A stretch of 41,853 nt of DNA from Nonomuraea sp. PA05 (GCF_008086045.1 NZ_VSEY01000075.1:1-41853), one strand, 5' to 3'. Positions 1 to 8,302 are shown, counted from the first letter of the stretch. Translations and numbers: made by a program. Notes: generated by a model from the letters alone, not told the origin.

Positions 1-257
1 ACACCGTCCAGTGCCCGTGCCCGCAATCTGACCCGCCCCAGCCCAGCCCAGCGCAGGCCGCACCCGCACCAGCCCGCACGTCAGGGCACGCGCCCCGCAC
101 CCGCCCACCCATCACGACAAGCGCCCCGCACCCGCCCGCCCACAACGCCCGGCGCCCGCAGCTCCACCACCCTCAGGACCGCTCCCTCCCCCCAGGTCGC
201 GATCCTGTGGCACTCCCGCTCTGGCCTACTCGCCCTCAGCATGCGACATTTCCAGCT
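1..257. repeat. C-rich non-coding stretch with a 17-bp direct repeat
   Basis: No credible gene is seen before the first coding region. The strand is very C-rich and degenerate. An exact 17-bp direct repeat, GCGCCCCGCACCCGCCC, occurs at 90-106 and 121-137 (period 31). Long reading frames across it on the minus strand are arginine/proline/alanine-rich high-GC artefacts. The window starts inside this stretch, so the end of an upstream gene cannot be excluded. Confidence 0.5.
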
Positions 258-1727
258 ATGGGCAGGGACGTGCCAGTGGTCGTGTTCAGCCGCGAAGACC
301 GCCGCAATTACCGCGAAAAAGTCCACCGATGCCTCGACGTCTTCGCCCAGATGCTGCGCGAAGCCCGCTTCGAGTTCGAACACCCCCTCGCCGGCCTGGA
401 GATCGAGCTCAACATCGTGGACCATCTCGGCGAGGCCGCCATGCGCAACGCCCAGGTCCTCGCCGCGATCGCACAACCGGACTGGGCGACGGAGCTGGGC
501 CAGTTCAACATCGAGATCAACATCGAGCCCCAGACCCTGGCGGGCGACGGGGCGCTGCGCCTGGAGAACGACGTCAGGGCCAGGCTCAACCACGCCGAGG
601 AACGTGCCCGCTCCGAGGGCGGTCACCTCGTCCTGATCGGCATCCTGCCCACGCTGCGCGAGCAGGACATCGGCGAGGGCACCCTGTCCGCGAACCCGCG
701 CTACCGCCTGCTGAACGAGCAGATCTTCGCGGCCAGGGGCGAGGACCTGCACCTGGCCATCGAGGGCGTCGAGCGGCTCGACACGCACGCCGACAGCGTC
801 GCCCCGGAGGCGGCGTGCACCAGCGTGCAGCTCCATCTGCAGGTCAGCCCCGAGACGTTCGCCGCGCACTGGAACGCGGCCCAGGCCATCGCGGGCGTCC
901 AGGTGGCGGTGGCGGCCAACTCGCCGTACCTGTTCGGCAAGGAGCTGCACAGGGAGACCAGGATCGCGCTGTTCGAGCAGGCCACGGATACTCGGCCGGC
1001 GGAGTTGAAGGCGCAGGGCGTACGACCTCGGGTGTGGTTCGGGGAGCGGTGGATCACCAGCGTCTTCGACCTGTTCGAGGAGAACGTCAGCTACTACCCG
1101 GCCTTGCTGCCCCTCTGCGACGAGGAGGATCCGCGTGCCGAGCTGGAACGCGGACACGTCCCGCATCTGCATGAGCTGACCCTGCACAACGGCACCGTCT
1201 ACCGCTGGAACCGGCCCGTGTACGCGGTGGTGAACGGCGTCCCGCACCTGCGCGTGGAGAACCGGGTGCTGCCCGCCGGGCCCACCGTGGCCGACATCGC
1301 GGCCAACGCCGCGTTCTACTACGGGCTGATGCGCATGCTGCCGTACGACGAGAGGCCGGTCTGGAGCCAGATGTCGTTCAAGGCGGCCGAGGACAATCTC
1401 GGCGCGGCGGCCCGGCACGGGCTGGACGCGCGGCTGTACTGGCCTGGCCTGGGCGAGGTGCCGGCGGCCGAGCTGATCCTGCGGCGGCTGCTGCCCGTGG
1501 CGCGGGAGGGGCTGGCCAGGTGGGGCGTGCACGGTCCCGTCGCGGACCGGCTGCTGTCCGTCATCGAGGGCCGCTGCCTGACCGGCCGCACGGGCGCGAG
1601 CTGGCAGGTCGATCGGGTACGTGCGCAGGCCGGGTCCGGTGACCGGCACGAGGCGCTGCGGGGCATGACACTGGAGTACATCGAGCGCATGCACGCCAAC
1701 GAACCCGTACACACCTGGGACGTGTGA
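258..1727 (+). CDS. Glutamate-cysteine ligase family protein (GCS2-like)
   Basis: A 489-residue soluble protein of the bacterial glutamate-cysteine ligase type 2 fold. Members are expected to join L-glutamate to an amine or cysteine using ATP. Seen directly: a conserved acidic N-terminal core with ELNIVDHLGE near residue 50 and a QFNIEINIEP strand near residue 80, where metal/ATP-binding acidic residues sit in the family, and NGTVYRWNRPVY near residue 310. The ATG at 258 is chosen because the protein then opens MGRDVPVVVFSRED; an in-frame GTG at 207 would add 17 poorly conserved residues. Four bases separate it from the downstream metallopeptidase, so the two are probably co-transcribed. The family assignment is firm. 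The substrate is not: many actinomycete members are annotated as cysteine ligases without biochemical proof. Confidence 0.85.
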   Translation: MGRDVPVVVFSREDRRNYREKVHRCLDVFAQMLREARFEFEHPLAGLEIELNIVDHLGEAAMRNAQVLAAIAQPDWATELGQFNIEINIEPQTLAGDGALRLENDVRARLNHAEERARSEGGHLVLIGILPTLREQDIGEGTLSANPRYRLLNEQIFAARGEDLHLAIEGVERLDTHADSVAPEAACTSVQLHLQVSPETFAAHWNAAQAIAGVQVAVAANSPYLFGKELHRETRIALFEQATDTRPAELKAQGVRPRVWFGERWITSVFDLFEENVSYYPALLPLCDEEDPRAELERGHVPHLHELTLHNGTVYRWNRPVYAVVNGVPHLRVENRVLPAGPTVADIAANAAFYYGLMRMLPYDERPVWSQMSFKAAEDNLGAAARHGLDARLYWPGLGEVPAAELILRRLLPVAREGLARWGVHGPVADRLLSVIEGRCLTGRTGASWQVDRVRAQAGSGDRHEALRGMTLEYIERMHANEPVHTWDV

Positions 1728-1731
1728 ACCC

Positions 1732-2388
1732 GTGATCCTGCCCAAGCTCACCAGGCTGTCCGCCGGCCTGGCCGTCGTCGCCGCCCTGGCCGCCGGCTGC
1801 GGCCTCGTCCGGCCGCCGTCCATGGACAGGCGGGGGGCCGATACGTTCGAGGACGATCTCGTTGCCGCCCGTACGCTGACGGAGCAATTCTGGAGCCAGC
1901 AGTTCCAGCAGCTCGGCCGCACATACCGCCCTATCTCCGACTTCATCCCGTACTCGGGCGACGCGGGCCCCAGCTGCGGCGACCAGCCCGCCGTCCCGAA
2001 CAACGCCTTCTACTGCCCGCTCGGCCACTTCATCGCCTTCGACCAGGACTGGATGGAGGGGCTGTGGAACGAGATGGGCGACGCGTCCGTCTACTTCATC
2101 ATCCCGCATGAGTTCGGACACTCCGTCCAGGCCCAGCTCGGCACCGCCTTCTCGCTGAACATCGAATCGGAACTCCAGGCCGACTGTTACGCGGGCGGCA
2201 CCCTGTCCGCACTGGTCGGGTCAGGCGCCCTGACAACGGAAGAAGGCGACGAGAACGAACTGTTCGCCAGCCTCGCGGCGGCGGGCGACCCCACGGACGA
2301 CTGGCTCGACCCGGCGGCCCACGGGACGGCGGAACAGCGGCAGGCGTCGTACGTGCAGGGCTACGAGGGCGGGGTGGGCGCCTGCTGA
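1732..2388 (+). CDS. Lipoprotein neutral zinc metallopeptidase
   Basis: A 218-residue secreted protein starting at GTG, four bases after the upstream stop. Residues 1-23 form a signal peptide with a hydrophobic core ending LAAGC, so Cys23 is the probable lipidation site and the mature protein is membrane-anchored outside the cell. The zinc site HEFGH is at residues 126-130 (HExxH), followed by ESELQADCYAGG, where the third ligand lies in the putative neutral zinc metallopeptidase (YpfJ-like) family. Pairs of cysteines in the mature part (SCGD, FYCPLG) may form a disulfide. The protein is at the short end for the family. Its substrate is unknown; the family is predicted by motif only and few members have been studied biochemically. 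Confidence 0.88.
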   Translation: MILPKLTRLSAGLAVVAALAAGCGLVRPPSMDRRGADTFEDDLVAARTLTEQFWSQQFQQLGRTYRPISDFIPYSGDAGPSCGDQPAVPNNAFYCPLGHFIAFDQDWMEGLWNEMGDASVYFIIPHEFGHSVQAQLGTAFSLNIESELQADCYAGGTLSALVGSGALTTEEGDENELFASLAAAGDPTDDWLDPAAHGTAEQRQASYVQGYEGGVGAC

Positions 2389-2474
2389 GGACGTATGAAC
2401 ACCAAGCCCAACAAACCCCCAGTCGTATTCACAGGTCAGCCCAGAGGATGATGCCTCCGATCATGACCTCGCTC

Positions 2475-2480
2475 TACCTT
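2475..2480 (+). promoter_or_regulatory. Candidate -10 element giving a leaderless whiB transcript
   Basis: TACCTT lies six bases before the ATG at 2487, which would place transcription start at or next to the start codon. No Shine-Dalgarno sequence is visible in front of this ATG, and no good -35 hexamer is seen at 16-18 bases. Leaderless transcripts are common in actinomycetes. This is an inference from spacing only. Confidence 0.35.
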
Positions 2481-2486
2481 TGACCC

Positions 2487-2744
2487 ATGGCACCGGAGGA
2501 GATCAGCTGGCTGCGCAGGGGCGCATGCAGATCCAGCGACCCCGACCTCTTCTTTCCCCTCGCCCCCACCCCGCTGCAGGAGGCCCGCGCCAAGGCGGTC
2601 TGTGCTGGTTGCCAGGTGGTGCAGGAGTGCCGGGCCTACGCGTTACGTGCGGGGGAGGCGGAGGGCATCTGGGGTGGCCTCACTCCGGAGGAACGTCGCC
2701 GCACCCGCTTTCCGGAAGGCTGGCGCCGCCCAGCCGCCTCCTGA
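2487..2744 (+). CDS. WhiB-family iron-sulfur transcription regulator
   Basis: An 85-residue Wbl protein. All family landmarks are visible: GACRSSDPDLFFP at residues 12-24, the four cluster-binding cysteines C14, C39, C42 and C48 (C-x2-C-x5-C), the turn GIWGG at residues 60-64, and a short basic tail (EERRRTRF) for DNA contact. These proteins hold a [4Fe-4S] cluster and act with the principal sigma factor at selected promoters, responding to redox or gas signals. The protein is compact, with no long N-terminal extension. It stands alone between the metallopeptidase and a long gene-free stretch. Which Wbl subclass it belongs to cannot be decided by eye. Confidence 0.95.
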   Translation: MAPEEISWLRRGACRSSDPDLFFPLAPTPLQEARAKAVCAGCQVVQECRAYALRAGEAEGIWGGLTPEERRRTRFPEGWRRPAAS

Positions 2745-3330
2745 CCCCCGGCCAACCCTCCGAGGCTTCCTACCGCCCCGGCAACGTCTGCCTGGCGTCC
2801 TGACGGGCTGGCCTGCCGGGGTGGCCTGCCGGGAACGAGGCCACGCAAGGCGGGACGCGCCAAGCCTGGCGGGGGCCTAAGCGGGCCGGGCCAAGTTAGA
2901 CGGGCGCTGGGCATCTGGGCCGGGCTGGACGGACCGGGCTGAAACGGACCGGGCTGAAACGGGCTGGGCTGAAACGGGCTGGGGCGGGCCGCGCTGGGAC
3001 GGGCTGGGGCGGGCCGCGCTGGGACGGGCCGCACTGGGACGGGCTGGGACGGGCCGCGCTGGGACGGGCAAGCAGCCGTGGCCCAGACAAGCTCAGCGGG
3101 CCTGGACCAAGCAATACGGCCACACGGGCGCGGGACGGGCCGTGCAAGGCTTGGCGAGCGCAGCGTGCCGTGGCGGGCCGGGCTGGGACGGGCAACCATG
3201 CCGGGCCGCGCCAGGTGCGCCCACCGTGCCAGGGCCGCACAGCACGGGCTGCAAGTGGCGTGCCGCAAGTCGCGGGGCTGGCCGAGCCCGGACGGGAGCG
3301 GGTGGGTGGGGTGGGACGTAGCCTGCAAGA
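2745..3330. repeat. Gene-free G-rich stretch with degenerate tandem repeats
   Basis: No credible gene is present. From about 2919 to 3069 the plus strand is a tandem array. 15-bp units opening GAAACGG lie at 2941-2955 and 2956-2970. 25-bp units opening GGGCTGGG and ending GCTGGGAC lie at 2976-3000, 3001-3025 and 3041-3065, with a 15-bp partial unit at 3026-3040. Weaker GGGCCGGGCTGGGACGGGC-like copies continue to about 3260. Unit lengths differ by 10 bp, consistent with a 5-bp sub-period. Proline/alanine/arginine-rich reading frames through it on the minus strand are repeat translations and are not called. An earlier pair of GGCCTGCCGGG copies lies near 2811-2832. Confidence 0.75.
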
Positions 3331-4047
3331 GTGCTGCTGCGCTCGATTGCCGTTCTCACCGCCGCCAACATCCTCAACAACAAGATCGCCCCTCGCCTGG
3401 GCCCGTTGACCTCCGCCGTGGCCACGGCCGCGCTGGTCGCGATGGCGCGCAAGTCCGGTGTGTCGTGGAAGGAGCTCGGGTTCGAGCATGGCGGGCGTGG
3501 TGCCGTCGCCGGGGGTGCGTTAGTGGCGGCGGTGGCTGCTGTTTACACGGCCGGTGTCGCCATGCCTCGCACCAGGCCGCTGTTCCATGACGACCGCGCC
3601 CTGTCGCTGTCGCGTGCGCGGGTGCTGGAGGAGGCGCTGCTGCAGGTTCCGCTGGGCACGGTGCTGCTGGAGGAGGTGGGGTTTCGGGGGGCGCTGTACG
3701 GGATGTTGCGTCGTCGGCACGGGACGGTGACGGCCACGGCGGTTTCGTCGGCATTGTTCGGGGTCTGGCACGTCTTGCCGGCCATTGACATGGCGCGGGC
3801 TAATCCCGCCTTGGGGGCTTTGACTGCGGGTGAGTCGCCGGGGCATTTGGATACGGCGCGGGTCGTGGCGGGGAGTGTGGTGTCTACCGGGGCGGCTGGG
3901 GTGTTGTTCTGCGAGTTGCGTCGGCATCGGGGGCTGTTGACGCCCGTCATGCTGCATCTGGCCACCAACTCTCTTGGGTATGCCTTCGCGCGGATCGCGG
4001 CGAAGCTGCCGGGTCCTGACCGTGGGGATATCGATGGCAAGGCCTGA
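3331..4047 (+). CDS. CPBP-family intramembrane glutamic protease
   Basis: A 238-residue polytopic membrane protein starting at GTG. It carries the three signatures of the CPBP (CAAX protease / bacteriocin-processing) family. The first is EEVGFR at residues 114-119 (EExxxR). The second is FGVWH with F143 and H147 (FxxxH). The third is a late helix HLATNSLGYAFA carrying another histidine. Around it lie several hydrophobic helices, e.g. the alanine-rich segment at residues 55-70 and a segment around residue 190. Family members cleave within the membrane or process peptides; the target here is unknown. The ribosome site is weak, so the exact start is not certain. It follows the repeat-rich stretch and ends about 190 bases before a terminator-like hairpin. 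Confidence 0.85.
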   Translation: MLLRSIAVLTAANILNNKIAPRLGPLTSAVATAALVAMARKSGVSWKELGFEHGGRGAVAGGALVAAVAAVYTAGVAMPRTRPLFHDDRALSLSRARVLEEALLQVPLGTVLLEEVGFRGALYGMLRRRHGTVTATAVSSALFGVWHVLPAIDMARANPALGALTAGESPGHLDTARVVAGSVVSTGAAGVLFCELRRHRGLLTPVMLHLATNSLGYAFARIAAKLPGPDRGDIDGKA

Positions 4048-4417
4048 TCCCGGAGCTACAGTCCCAAGCCCCTGCGGCTCAGGTCACACCCCCTGACCAC
4101 GCCCCCAGCCGTGGATCCGGCTTCGCAGCACGGCCGTCCAGCGTCCCCAGTCCGAGATGACCGCTCCACCCCACCCACCCCCAATTGCGGCCACGCAAAG
4201 TGAGCACCACCCGCCTCCCGGGTGAATCATTCGACACGCGCGGGGTGAAGGATTTCGCCCCGCGGCATCGTTTTCTCCCCCGCCTCCGAATCGCCCTGTG
4301 GCCTGGAGCCTCACAGGCCTTAACGTCTCCGAGGCGCCTGTTTTCAAGGCCGCGTTCCCTTGAACGGTGCGCCTCCCCCACATCACGAAATAGCCGGAGG
4401 TACGGAGGTGGTGCTGC
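4048..4417. other. 370-bp intergenic region before the toxin-antitoxin pair
   Basis: No gene is seen. The segment holds the hairpin at 4239-4264 and, near its end, GGAGGTACGGAGGTGG at 4397-4412, a doubled ribosome-binding site just before the vapB ATG. Base composition is more mixed than in the neighbouring genes. No clear promoter hexamers were found. Confidence 0.5.
4239..4264 (+). terminator. Intrinsic-terminator-like hairpin between CPBP protease and vapB
   Basis: CGCGGGGTGAA pairs with TTCGCCCCGCG (11 pairs including one G-U) around a GGAT loop. A short T run (TTTT at about 4269-4272) follows on the plus strand. It lies 190 bases after the protease stop and could end that transcript. 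Function is inferred from structure only. Confidence 0.5.
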
Positions 4418-4642
4418 ATGCGTACGGTAATCGACATCGACAAGGAGCTCATGGAGGCGGCCCAGCAGACGCTGGGCACGCCGACCATGAGAGAAACGGT
4501 CCACGCCGCGCTGCGGGCGGTCGTCGACAGGGACGCGGAAAGAACATGTGCGATCAGGGCGTTCGAGTTCTGGCGCACGGAGGGGAGCCCGGATCTGCTG
4601 GATCCGGAGATCACGAAGCATGCGTGGCAACGACAGGACTGA
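4418..4642 (+). CDS. VapB-like ribbon-helix-helix antitoxin
   Basis: A 74-residue protein opening MRTVIDIDKELMEAAQQTLGT, the pattern of VapB antitoxins: a short DNA-binding strand followed by two helices with RETVHAALRAVVDR. The C-terminal part (FEFWRTEGSPDLLDPE) is the expected toxin-neutralising tail. GGAGGTGG lies just upstream of the ATG. Its stop overlaps the toxin start by one base (TGATG), so translation is probably coupled. Such antitoxins usually repress their own operon as a complex with the toxin. Confidence 0.88.
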   Translation: MRTVIDIDKELMEAAQQTLGTPTMRETVHAALRAVVDRDAERTCAIRAFEFWRTEGSPDLLDPEITKHAWQRQD

Positions 4643-5052
4643 TGTATCTCCTGGACAAGAGCGCCCTGGCCCGCATCCGGGTCAGCGAGGTGATCGCCAA
4701 GGCGATGCAGCCGCTGTTCGCGGCCCGGGCGGTGGCGACGTGCAGCGTCATCGACCTGGAGGTGCTCTACAGTGCCCGCGACTACGGTCACTACCAGCGC
4801 ATCCTGCACGCCCAGCGTCAGTGCATCCTGCTGCCGGTGGATCAGGAGGTGCAGGCGCGGGCGATGGCGGTGCAGCGGCAGCTCGTCGAGATCTCCCAGC
4901 ATCGGGGGATCGGGACGAACGAGTTGCTGATCGCCGCCTGTGCCGAGGTGCACGGGGCGACGATCCTGCACTACGGGCACTCGTTCGACATCATTTCGGA
5001 GGTGACGGGGCAGCCCTCGCTGTGGGTGGTGCCGCCCGGCTCGGTGCCATAG
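4642..5052 (+). CDS. VapC-like PIN-domain toxin with altered acidic residues
   Basis: A 136-residue PIN-domain protein starting at the ATG that overlaps the antitoxin stop. VapC toxins are Mg-dependent RNases that cut tRNA, rRNA or other structured RNA. The N-terminal aspartate (LLDKSAL) and the glutamate (DLEVLYSARD) are present. At the third site, where relatives usually read DLLIAA, this protein reads NELLIAA. At the fourth, where relatives usually have HYDxDFD, it reads HYGHSFD. Two or three of the usual metal-binding acidic positions are therefore changed. It may be a weakened or inactive toxin, or E/D shifts may preserve metal binding. The family is clear from the partner gene, length and C-terminus (TGQPSLWVVPPGS). 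Confidence 0.85.
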   Translation: MYLLDKSALARIRVSEVIAKAMQPLFAARAVATCSVIDLEVLYSARDYGHYQRILHAQRQCILLPVDQEVQARAMAVQRQLVEISQHRGIGTNELLIAACAEVHGATILHYGHSFDIISEVTGQPSLWVVPPGSVP

Positions 5053-5166
5053 TGGACGGCAGCGCCGAAGCGGACGCCAAGTCCGTAGTGGACGCCAGAT
5101 CCGAGCGGGCGGTCGTGCCAGAGTGGTGGACGGCCATACCAAGGCAAAGGCGGCGGACGGTTACGA

Positions 5167-5181
5167 AGCCTTACAAAGGCT
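5167..5181. terminator. Small hairpin between convergent vapC and PIG-L genes
   Basis: AGCCTT and AAGGCT form a 6-bp stem around ACA, at the end of the 128-bp convergent gap and touching the PIG-L stop codon. There is no T tract, so this is a weak bidirectional terminator candidate. The same gap carries a 9-bp direct repeat TAGTGGACG (5051 and 5087). Confidence 0.3.
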
Positions 5182-5900
5182 CAGGCCGTGGGGACCACCT
5201 GGAAGCCCTCCGCGTAACGCCCCTCCCCGAACCCGGCCTGCTCCGCCCAAGCCGCGAACCGGCTCCTGACGAAGTCGGCGAACCCTTCAACATGTGAAAC
5301 CTGGCTGACATGCGACTGCAAGGCCGCGAGCTTGCGGTCCATGGACTCGGTGATGTCCACCCAGTGGTTCGGCGTGGAGCCGCCGTTCAGCCACACCTCG
5401 CGTACGGTCCACGCCTCCAGCCCCTCCTCCTTGGCCAGTTCCGGGAACGCGTACGGATTGCGCGCGTCCGGGTAGACCGCGTCCAGGGTGGCACCGCCCA
5501 CCGCGCGGTGGTCAGGGTGGCTGGGGGCGATGAACTGGTAGTTGCGGTCGGGGTGGTGGGTGATCACGAGGTCCGGCCTGACCTGGCGGATGACTCGGGT
5601 GATGGCCCGTCGCAGCTCCAGTGAGGGCACGACCTGGCCGTCGGAGTAGCCGAGGAAGCGCACGTCGGTCACGCCGACCGCCTTGGCGGCGGCGAGTTGC
5701 TCGGTTCTGCGCAGCTCCGCCATGCCGGAATTGTCGAGGGTGCGTTCGTTCCCGCCGGCGTCACCGTCCGTGACCAGCAGGTACGTGACCTCCACGCCTT
5801 TGTCCACGAACAACGCCACGCTTCCTGCGGCGCCGAAGTCGGCGTCGTCGGGATGGGCGGTCACGACGAGTACGCGGTTGATCTCGCTTTCCGGCAACAT
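5181..5900 (-). CDS. PIG-L/LmbE-family deacetylase
   Basis: A 239-residue zinc-dependent N-acetyl hydrolase of the LmbE/PIG-L superfamily, which includes MshB (mycothiol) and GlcNAc-PI deacetylase. The metal and catalytic motif AHPDDADFG is at residues 15-23, and the third zinc ligand motif PSHPDHRAVG lies near residue 128. It starts at ATG 5900 with AAGGGGAG upstream on the minus strand. It is divergent from pcrA, with a 94-bp shared gap. The substrate cannot be read from sequence: mycothiol-related conjugates, a secondary metabolite sugar and GlcNAc conjugates are all possible. Nothing nearby links it specifically to mycothiol synthesis. Confidence 0.9.
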   Translation of the reverse strand: MLPESEINRVLVVTAHPDDADFGAAGSVALFVDKGVEVTYLLVTDGDAGGNERTLDNSGMAELRRTEQLAAAKAVGVTDVRFLGYSDGQVVPSLELRRAITRVIRQVRPDLVITHHPDRNYQFIAPSHPDHRAVGGATLDAVYPDARNPYAFPELAKEEGLEAWTVREVWLNGGSTPNHWVDITESMDRKLAALQSHVSQVSHVEGFADFVRSRFAAWAEQAGFGEGRYAEGFQVVPTA

Positions 5901-5982
5901 GGCTCCCCTTTCGGACCTTACGTGGAGGACAACCGGAACCCCGCCGACGGCATTCCGGGCGCCGATTGTCGGTGGAGCGTCT

Positions 5983-5988
5983 TAACCT
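5983..5988 (+). promoter_or_regulatory. Candidate -10 element close to the pcrA start
   Basis: TAACCT ends six bases before the GTG at 5995, the spacing expected for a leaderless transcript. An overlapping alternative is TTGTCG (5966-5971) with a 16-base spacer to TAGGTG (5988-5993), which would also start transcription at the initiation codon. A CCGGAA/TTCCGG inverted repeat (5933-5958) lies upstream. Low certainty. Confidence 0.35.
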
Positions 5989-5994
5989 AGGTGG

Positions 5995-8256
5995 GTGCCG
6001 ACCCAAGTCTCTGTTGACCACCCCTTGCTCGATGGCCTCAACCCGCAGCAGCGCGAGGCCGTGATCCATCATGGCAGTCCACTGCTCATCGTGGCCGGAG
6101 CGGGGTCGGGCAAGACGCGGGTGCTCACGCACCGCATCGCGTACCTGCTGGGCGAGCGGAGCGTGCATCCGGGCGAGATCCTGGCGATCACGTTCACCAA
6201 CAAGGCCGCCCGGGAGATGAAGGAGCGCATCGACAAGCTCGTCGGGCCGCGTTCCAAGGCGATGTGGGTGATGACATTCCACAGCGCCTGCATGCGGATC
6301 CTGCGCCGCGAGGCGAAGCGGCTGGGCTTCCCGTCGAGCTTCTCGATCTACGACCAGGCCGACTCGCAGCGGCTGATGGCCATGGTGTGCAGGGAGATGG
6401 AGCTCGATCCGAAGCGTTACCCGCCGCGCTCGTTCTCGGCGCAGGTCAGCAACTTCAAGAACGAGCTGATCGACTACGAGACGGCGATGGATCGGGCGGG
6501 CTCGCACCTGGAGAAGACGCTCGCGCAGGCGTACAAGGCCTACCAGCTCAAGCTGACCGAGGCCGGCGCGATGGACTTCGACGACATCATCATGAACACG
6601 GTGACGTTGTTCCAGCTCTTCCCCGACGTGGCCGAGCACTACCGGATGCGGTTCAGGCACGTGCTGGTCGACGAGTACCAGGACACCAACCACGCCCAGT
6701 ACATCCTGATCAGGGAGCTGGTCGGGCATCCGGAGCTGCGCACGAACGACGGCGAGCTGGTGCGCTCGGGCGCCGACATGTCGGAGTTGTGCGTGGTGGG
6801 CGACGCCGACCAGTCCATCTATGCCTTCCGTGGCGCGACGATCCGCAACATCCTGGAGTTCGAGCGCGACTACCCCGACGCCCGCACGATCCTGCTGGAG
6901 CAGAACTACCGCTCCACGCAGAACATCCTGGCCGCCGCCAACGCGGTGATCGCCCGCAACGAGTCGCGCAAGCCGAAGAACCTCTGGTCCGACCAGGGCG
7001 ACGGCCCCAAGATCGTGGGCTACGTGGCCGACAACGAGCACGACGAGGCCATGTTCGTGGCTCAGGAGGTCGATCGGCTCAGCGACGAGGAGGACGTCAA
7101 GCCGGGCGACGTCGCGGTCTTCTACCGCACCAACGCGGCCTCCCGCGTGTTCGAGGAGATCTTCATCCGCACCGGGCTGCCGTACAAGGTGGTCGGGGGC
7201 GTGCGCTTCTACGAGCGCAAGGAGGTCAAGGACCTGCTGGCCTACCTGCGGGTGCTGGCCAACCCCGCCGACGTGGTGTCGCTGCGGCGCATCCTGAACG
7301 TGCCCAAGCGCGGCATCGGCGACCGGGCCGAGGCGATGATCGAGGCGCTGTCGTCCCGTGAGGGCATCACGTTCTGGGACGCGCTGCGCAGGGCCGACGA
7401 GGCGTACGGCATGGCCACGCGCTCGCTCAACGCGGTGAAGGAGTTCGTCGCGCTGGTCGAGGAGCTGATCGCCAAGGGCGCGGGCATGCCGCCGTCGGCG
7501 CTGGCCGAGGAGGTGCTGGTGTCCACCGGCTACCGCGCCGAGCTGGAGGCCTCGGAGGACCCGCAGGACGAGTCCCGCCTGGAGAACCTCAACGAGCTCA
7601 TCTCGGTGGCCTCGGAGTTCGAGGAGGCCAATCCGGAGGGCACGCTGGTGGAGTTCCTGGAGCAGGTGTCGCTGGTGGCCGACGCCGACCAGATCCCCGA
7701 CGCGGACGGCGGGCAGGGGGTCGTCACGCTGATGACCCTGCACACCGCCAAGGGCCTGGAGTTCCCTGTCGTGTTCCTGACGGCCATGGAGGACGGCGTG
7801 TTCCCGCACGTCCGCTCGCTGGGTGAGCCGAAGGAGCTGGAGGAGGAGCGGCGGCTGGCGTACGTGGGCATCACCAGGGCGCAGGAGCGGCTCTACATCA
7901 CGCGGGCGGCCGTGCGCAGCTCGTGGGGCGCGCCGTCGTTCAATCCCGCCTCGCGCTTCGTGAACGAGGTGCCCGACCAGCTCCTGGAGTGGCGCACCGA
8001 CCCCGAGAAGTCGGCGTGGAGCGCGGCCACGCGGCGCGAGCCGGCCCGCGCCGCCGCGCCCGCCAAGAGTTCGTCAGGGGGCGGGCGCAAGGTGCCGTCC
8101 CTGACGCCCGGCGACCGGGTCTCGCACGACGCGTTCGGGCTGGGCACGGTGGTGTCGGTGGACGGGGTCGCGGAGAAGACCAAGGTGAAGATCGACTTCG
8201 GGAGTGGCGGGGAGAAGACGCTGCTGCTGGCGTACGCGCCGCTGGAGAAGCTCTGA
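5995..8256 (+). CDS. pcrA: ATP-dependent DNA helicase PcrA (UvrD/Rep family)
   Basis: A 753-residue superfamily 1A 3'-to-5' helicase that unwinds DNA in nucleotide excision repair and removes recombination intermediates. Helicase motifs appear in order: the Q-motif LNPQQREAV (residues 15-23), Walker A AGAGSGKT (about 35-42), motif Ia AITFTNKAAREM, Walker B VDEYQDTN (near 223), motif III GDADQSIYAFRGA, motif IV LEQNYRST, motif V VTLMTLHTAKGLEFPVVF, and motif VI EERRLAYVGITRAQERL. The C-terminus has the PcrA-type RNA polymerase-contacting Tudor-like segment (PGDRVSHDAFGLGTVV). Length is normal for actinobacterial PcrA. The start is a GTG giving VPTQVSVDHPLLDGLN. It is convergent with the L,D-transpeptidase across a strong shared hairpin. 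Confidence 0.97.
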   Translation: MPTQVSVDHPLLDGLNPQQREAVIHHGSPLLIVAGAGSGKTRVLTHRIAYLLGERSVHPGEILAITFTNKAAREMKERIDKLVGPRSKAMWVMTFHSACMRILRREAKRLGFPSSFSIYDQADSQRLMAMVCREMELDPKRYPPRSFSAQVSNFKNELIDYETAMDRAGSHLEKTLAQAYKAYQLKLTEAGAMDFDDIIMNTVTLFQLFPDVAEHYRMRFRHVLVDEYQDTNHAQYILIRELVGHPELRTNDGELVRSGADMSELCVVGDADQSIYAFRGATIRNILEFERDYPDARTILLEQNYRSTQNILAAANAVIARNESRKPKNLWSDQGDGPKIVGYVADNEHDEAMFVAQEVDRLSDEEDVKPGDVAVFYRTNAASRVFEEIFIRTGLPYKVVGGVRFYERKEVKDLLAYLRVLANPADVVSLRRILNVPKRGIGDRAEAMIEALSSREGITFWDALRRADEAYGMATRSLNAVKEFVALVEELIAKGAGMPPSALAEEVLVSTGYRAELEASEDPQDESRLENLNELISVASEFEEANPEGTLVEFLEQVSLVADADQIPDADGGQGVVTLMTLHTAKGLEFPVVFLTAMEDGVFPHVRSLGEPKELEEERRLAYVGITRAQERLYITRAAVRSSWGAPSFNPASRFVNEVPDQLLEWRTDPEKSAWSAATRREPARAAAPAKSSSGGGRKVPSLTPGDRVSHDAFGLGTVVSVDGVAEKTKVKIDFGSGGEKTLLLAYAPLEKL

Positions 8257-8302
8257 GGGTCCGGCGCATCCGGAGAGGCGCTGCGAGCTCTGAGACATGG
8301 CA

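Noticed and set aside
2636..3328. Minus-strand proline/alanine/arginine repeat protein over the G-rich array
   Set aside because: It is simply the translation of degenerate DNA repeats, overlaps whiB antisense, and has no conserved sequence or ribosome site.
5761..7809. Minus-strand frame of 682 codons across pcrA
   Set aside because: An antisense artefact over a complete helicase gene.
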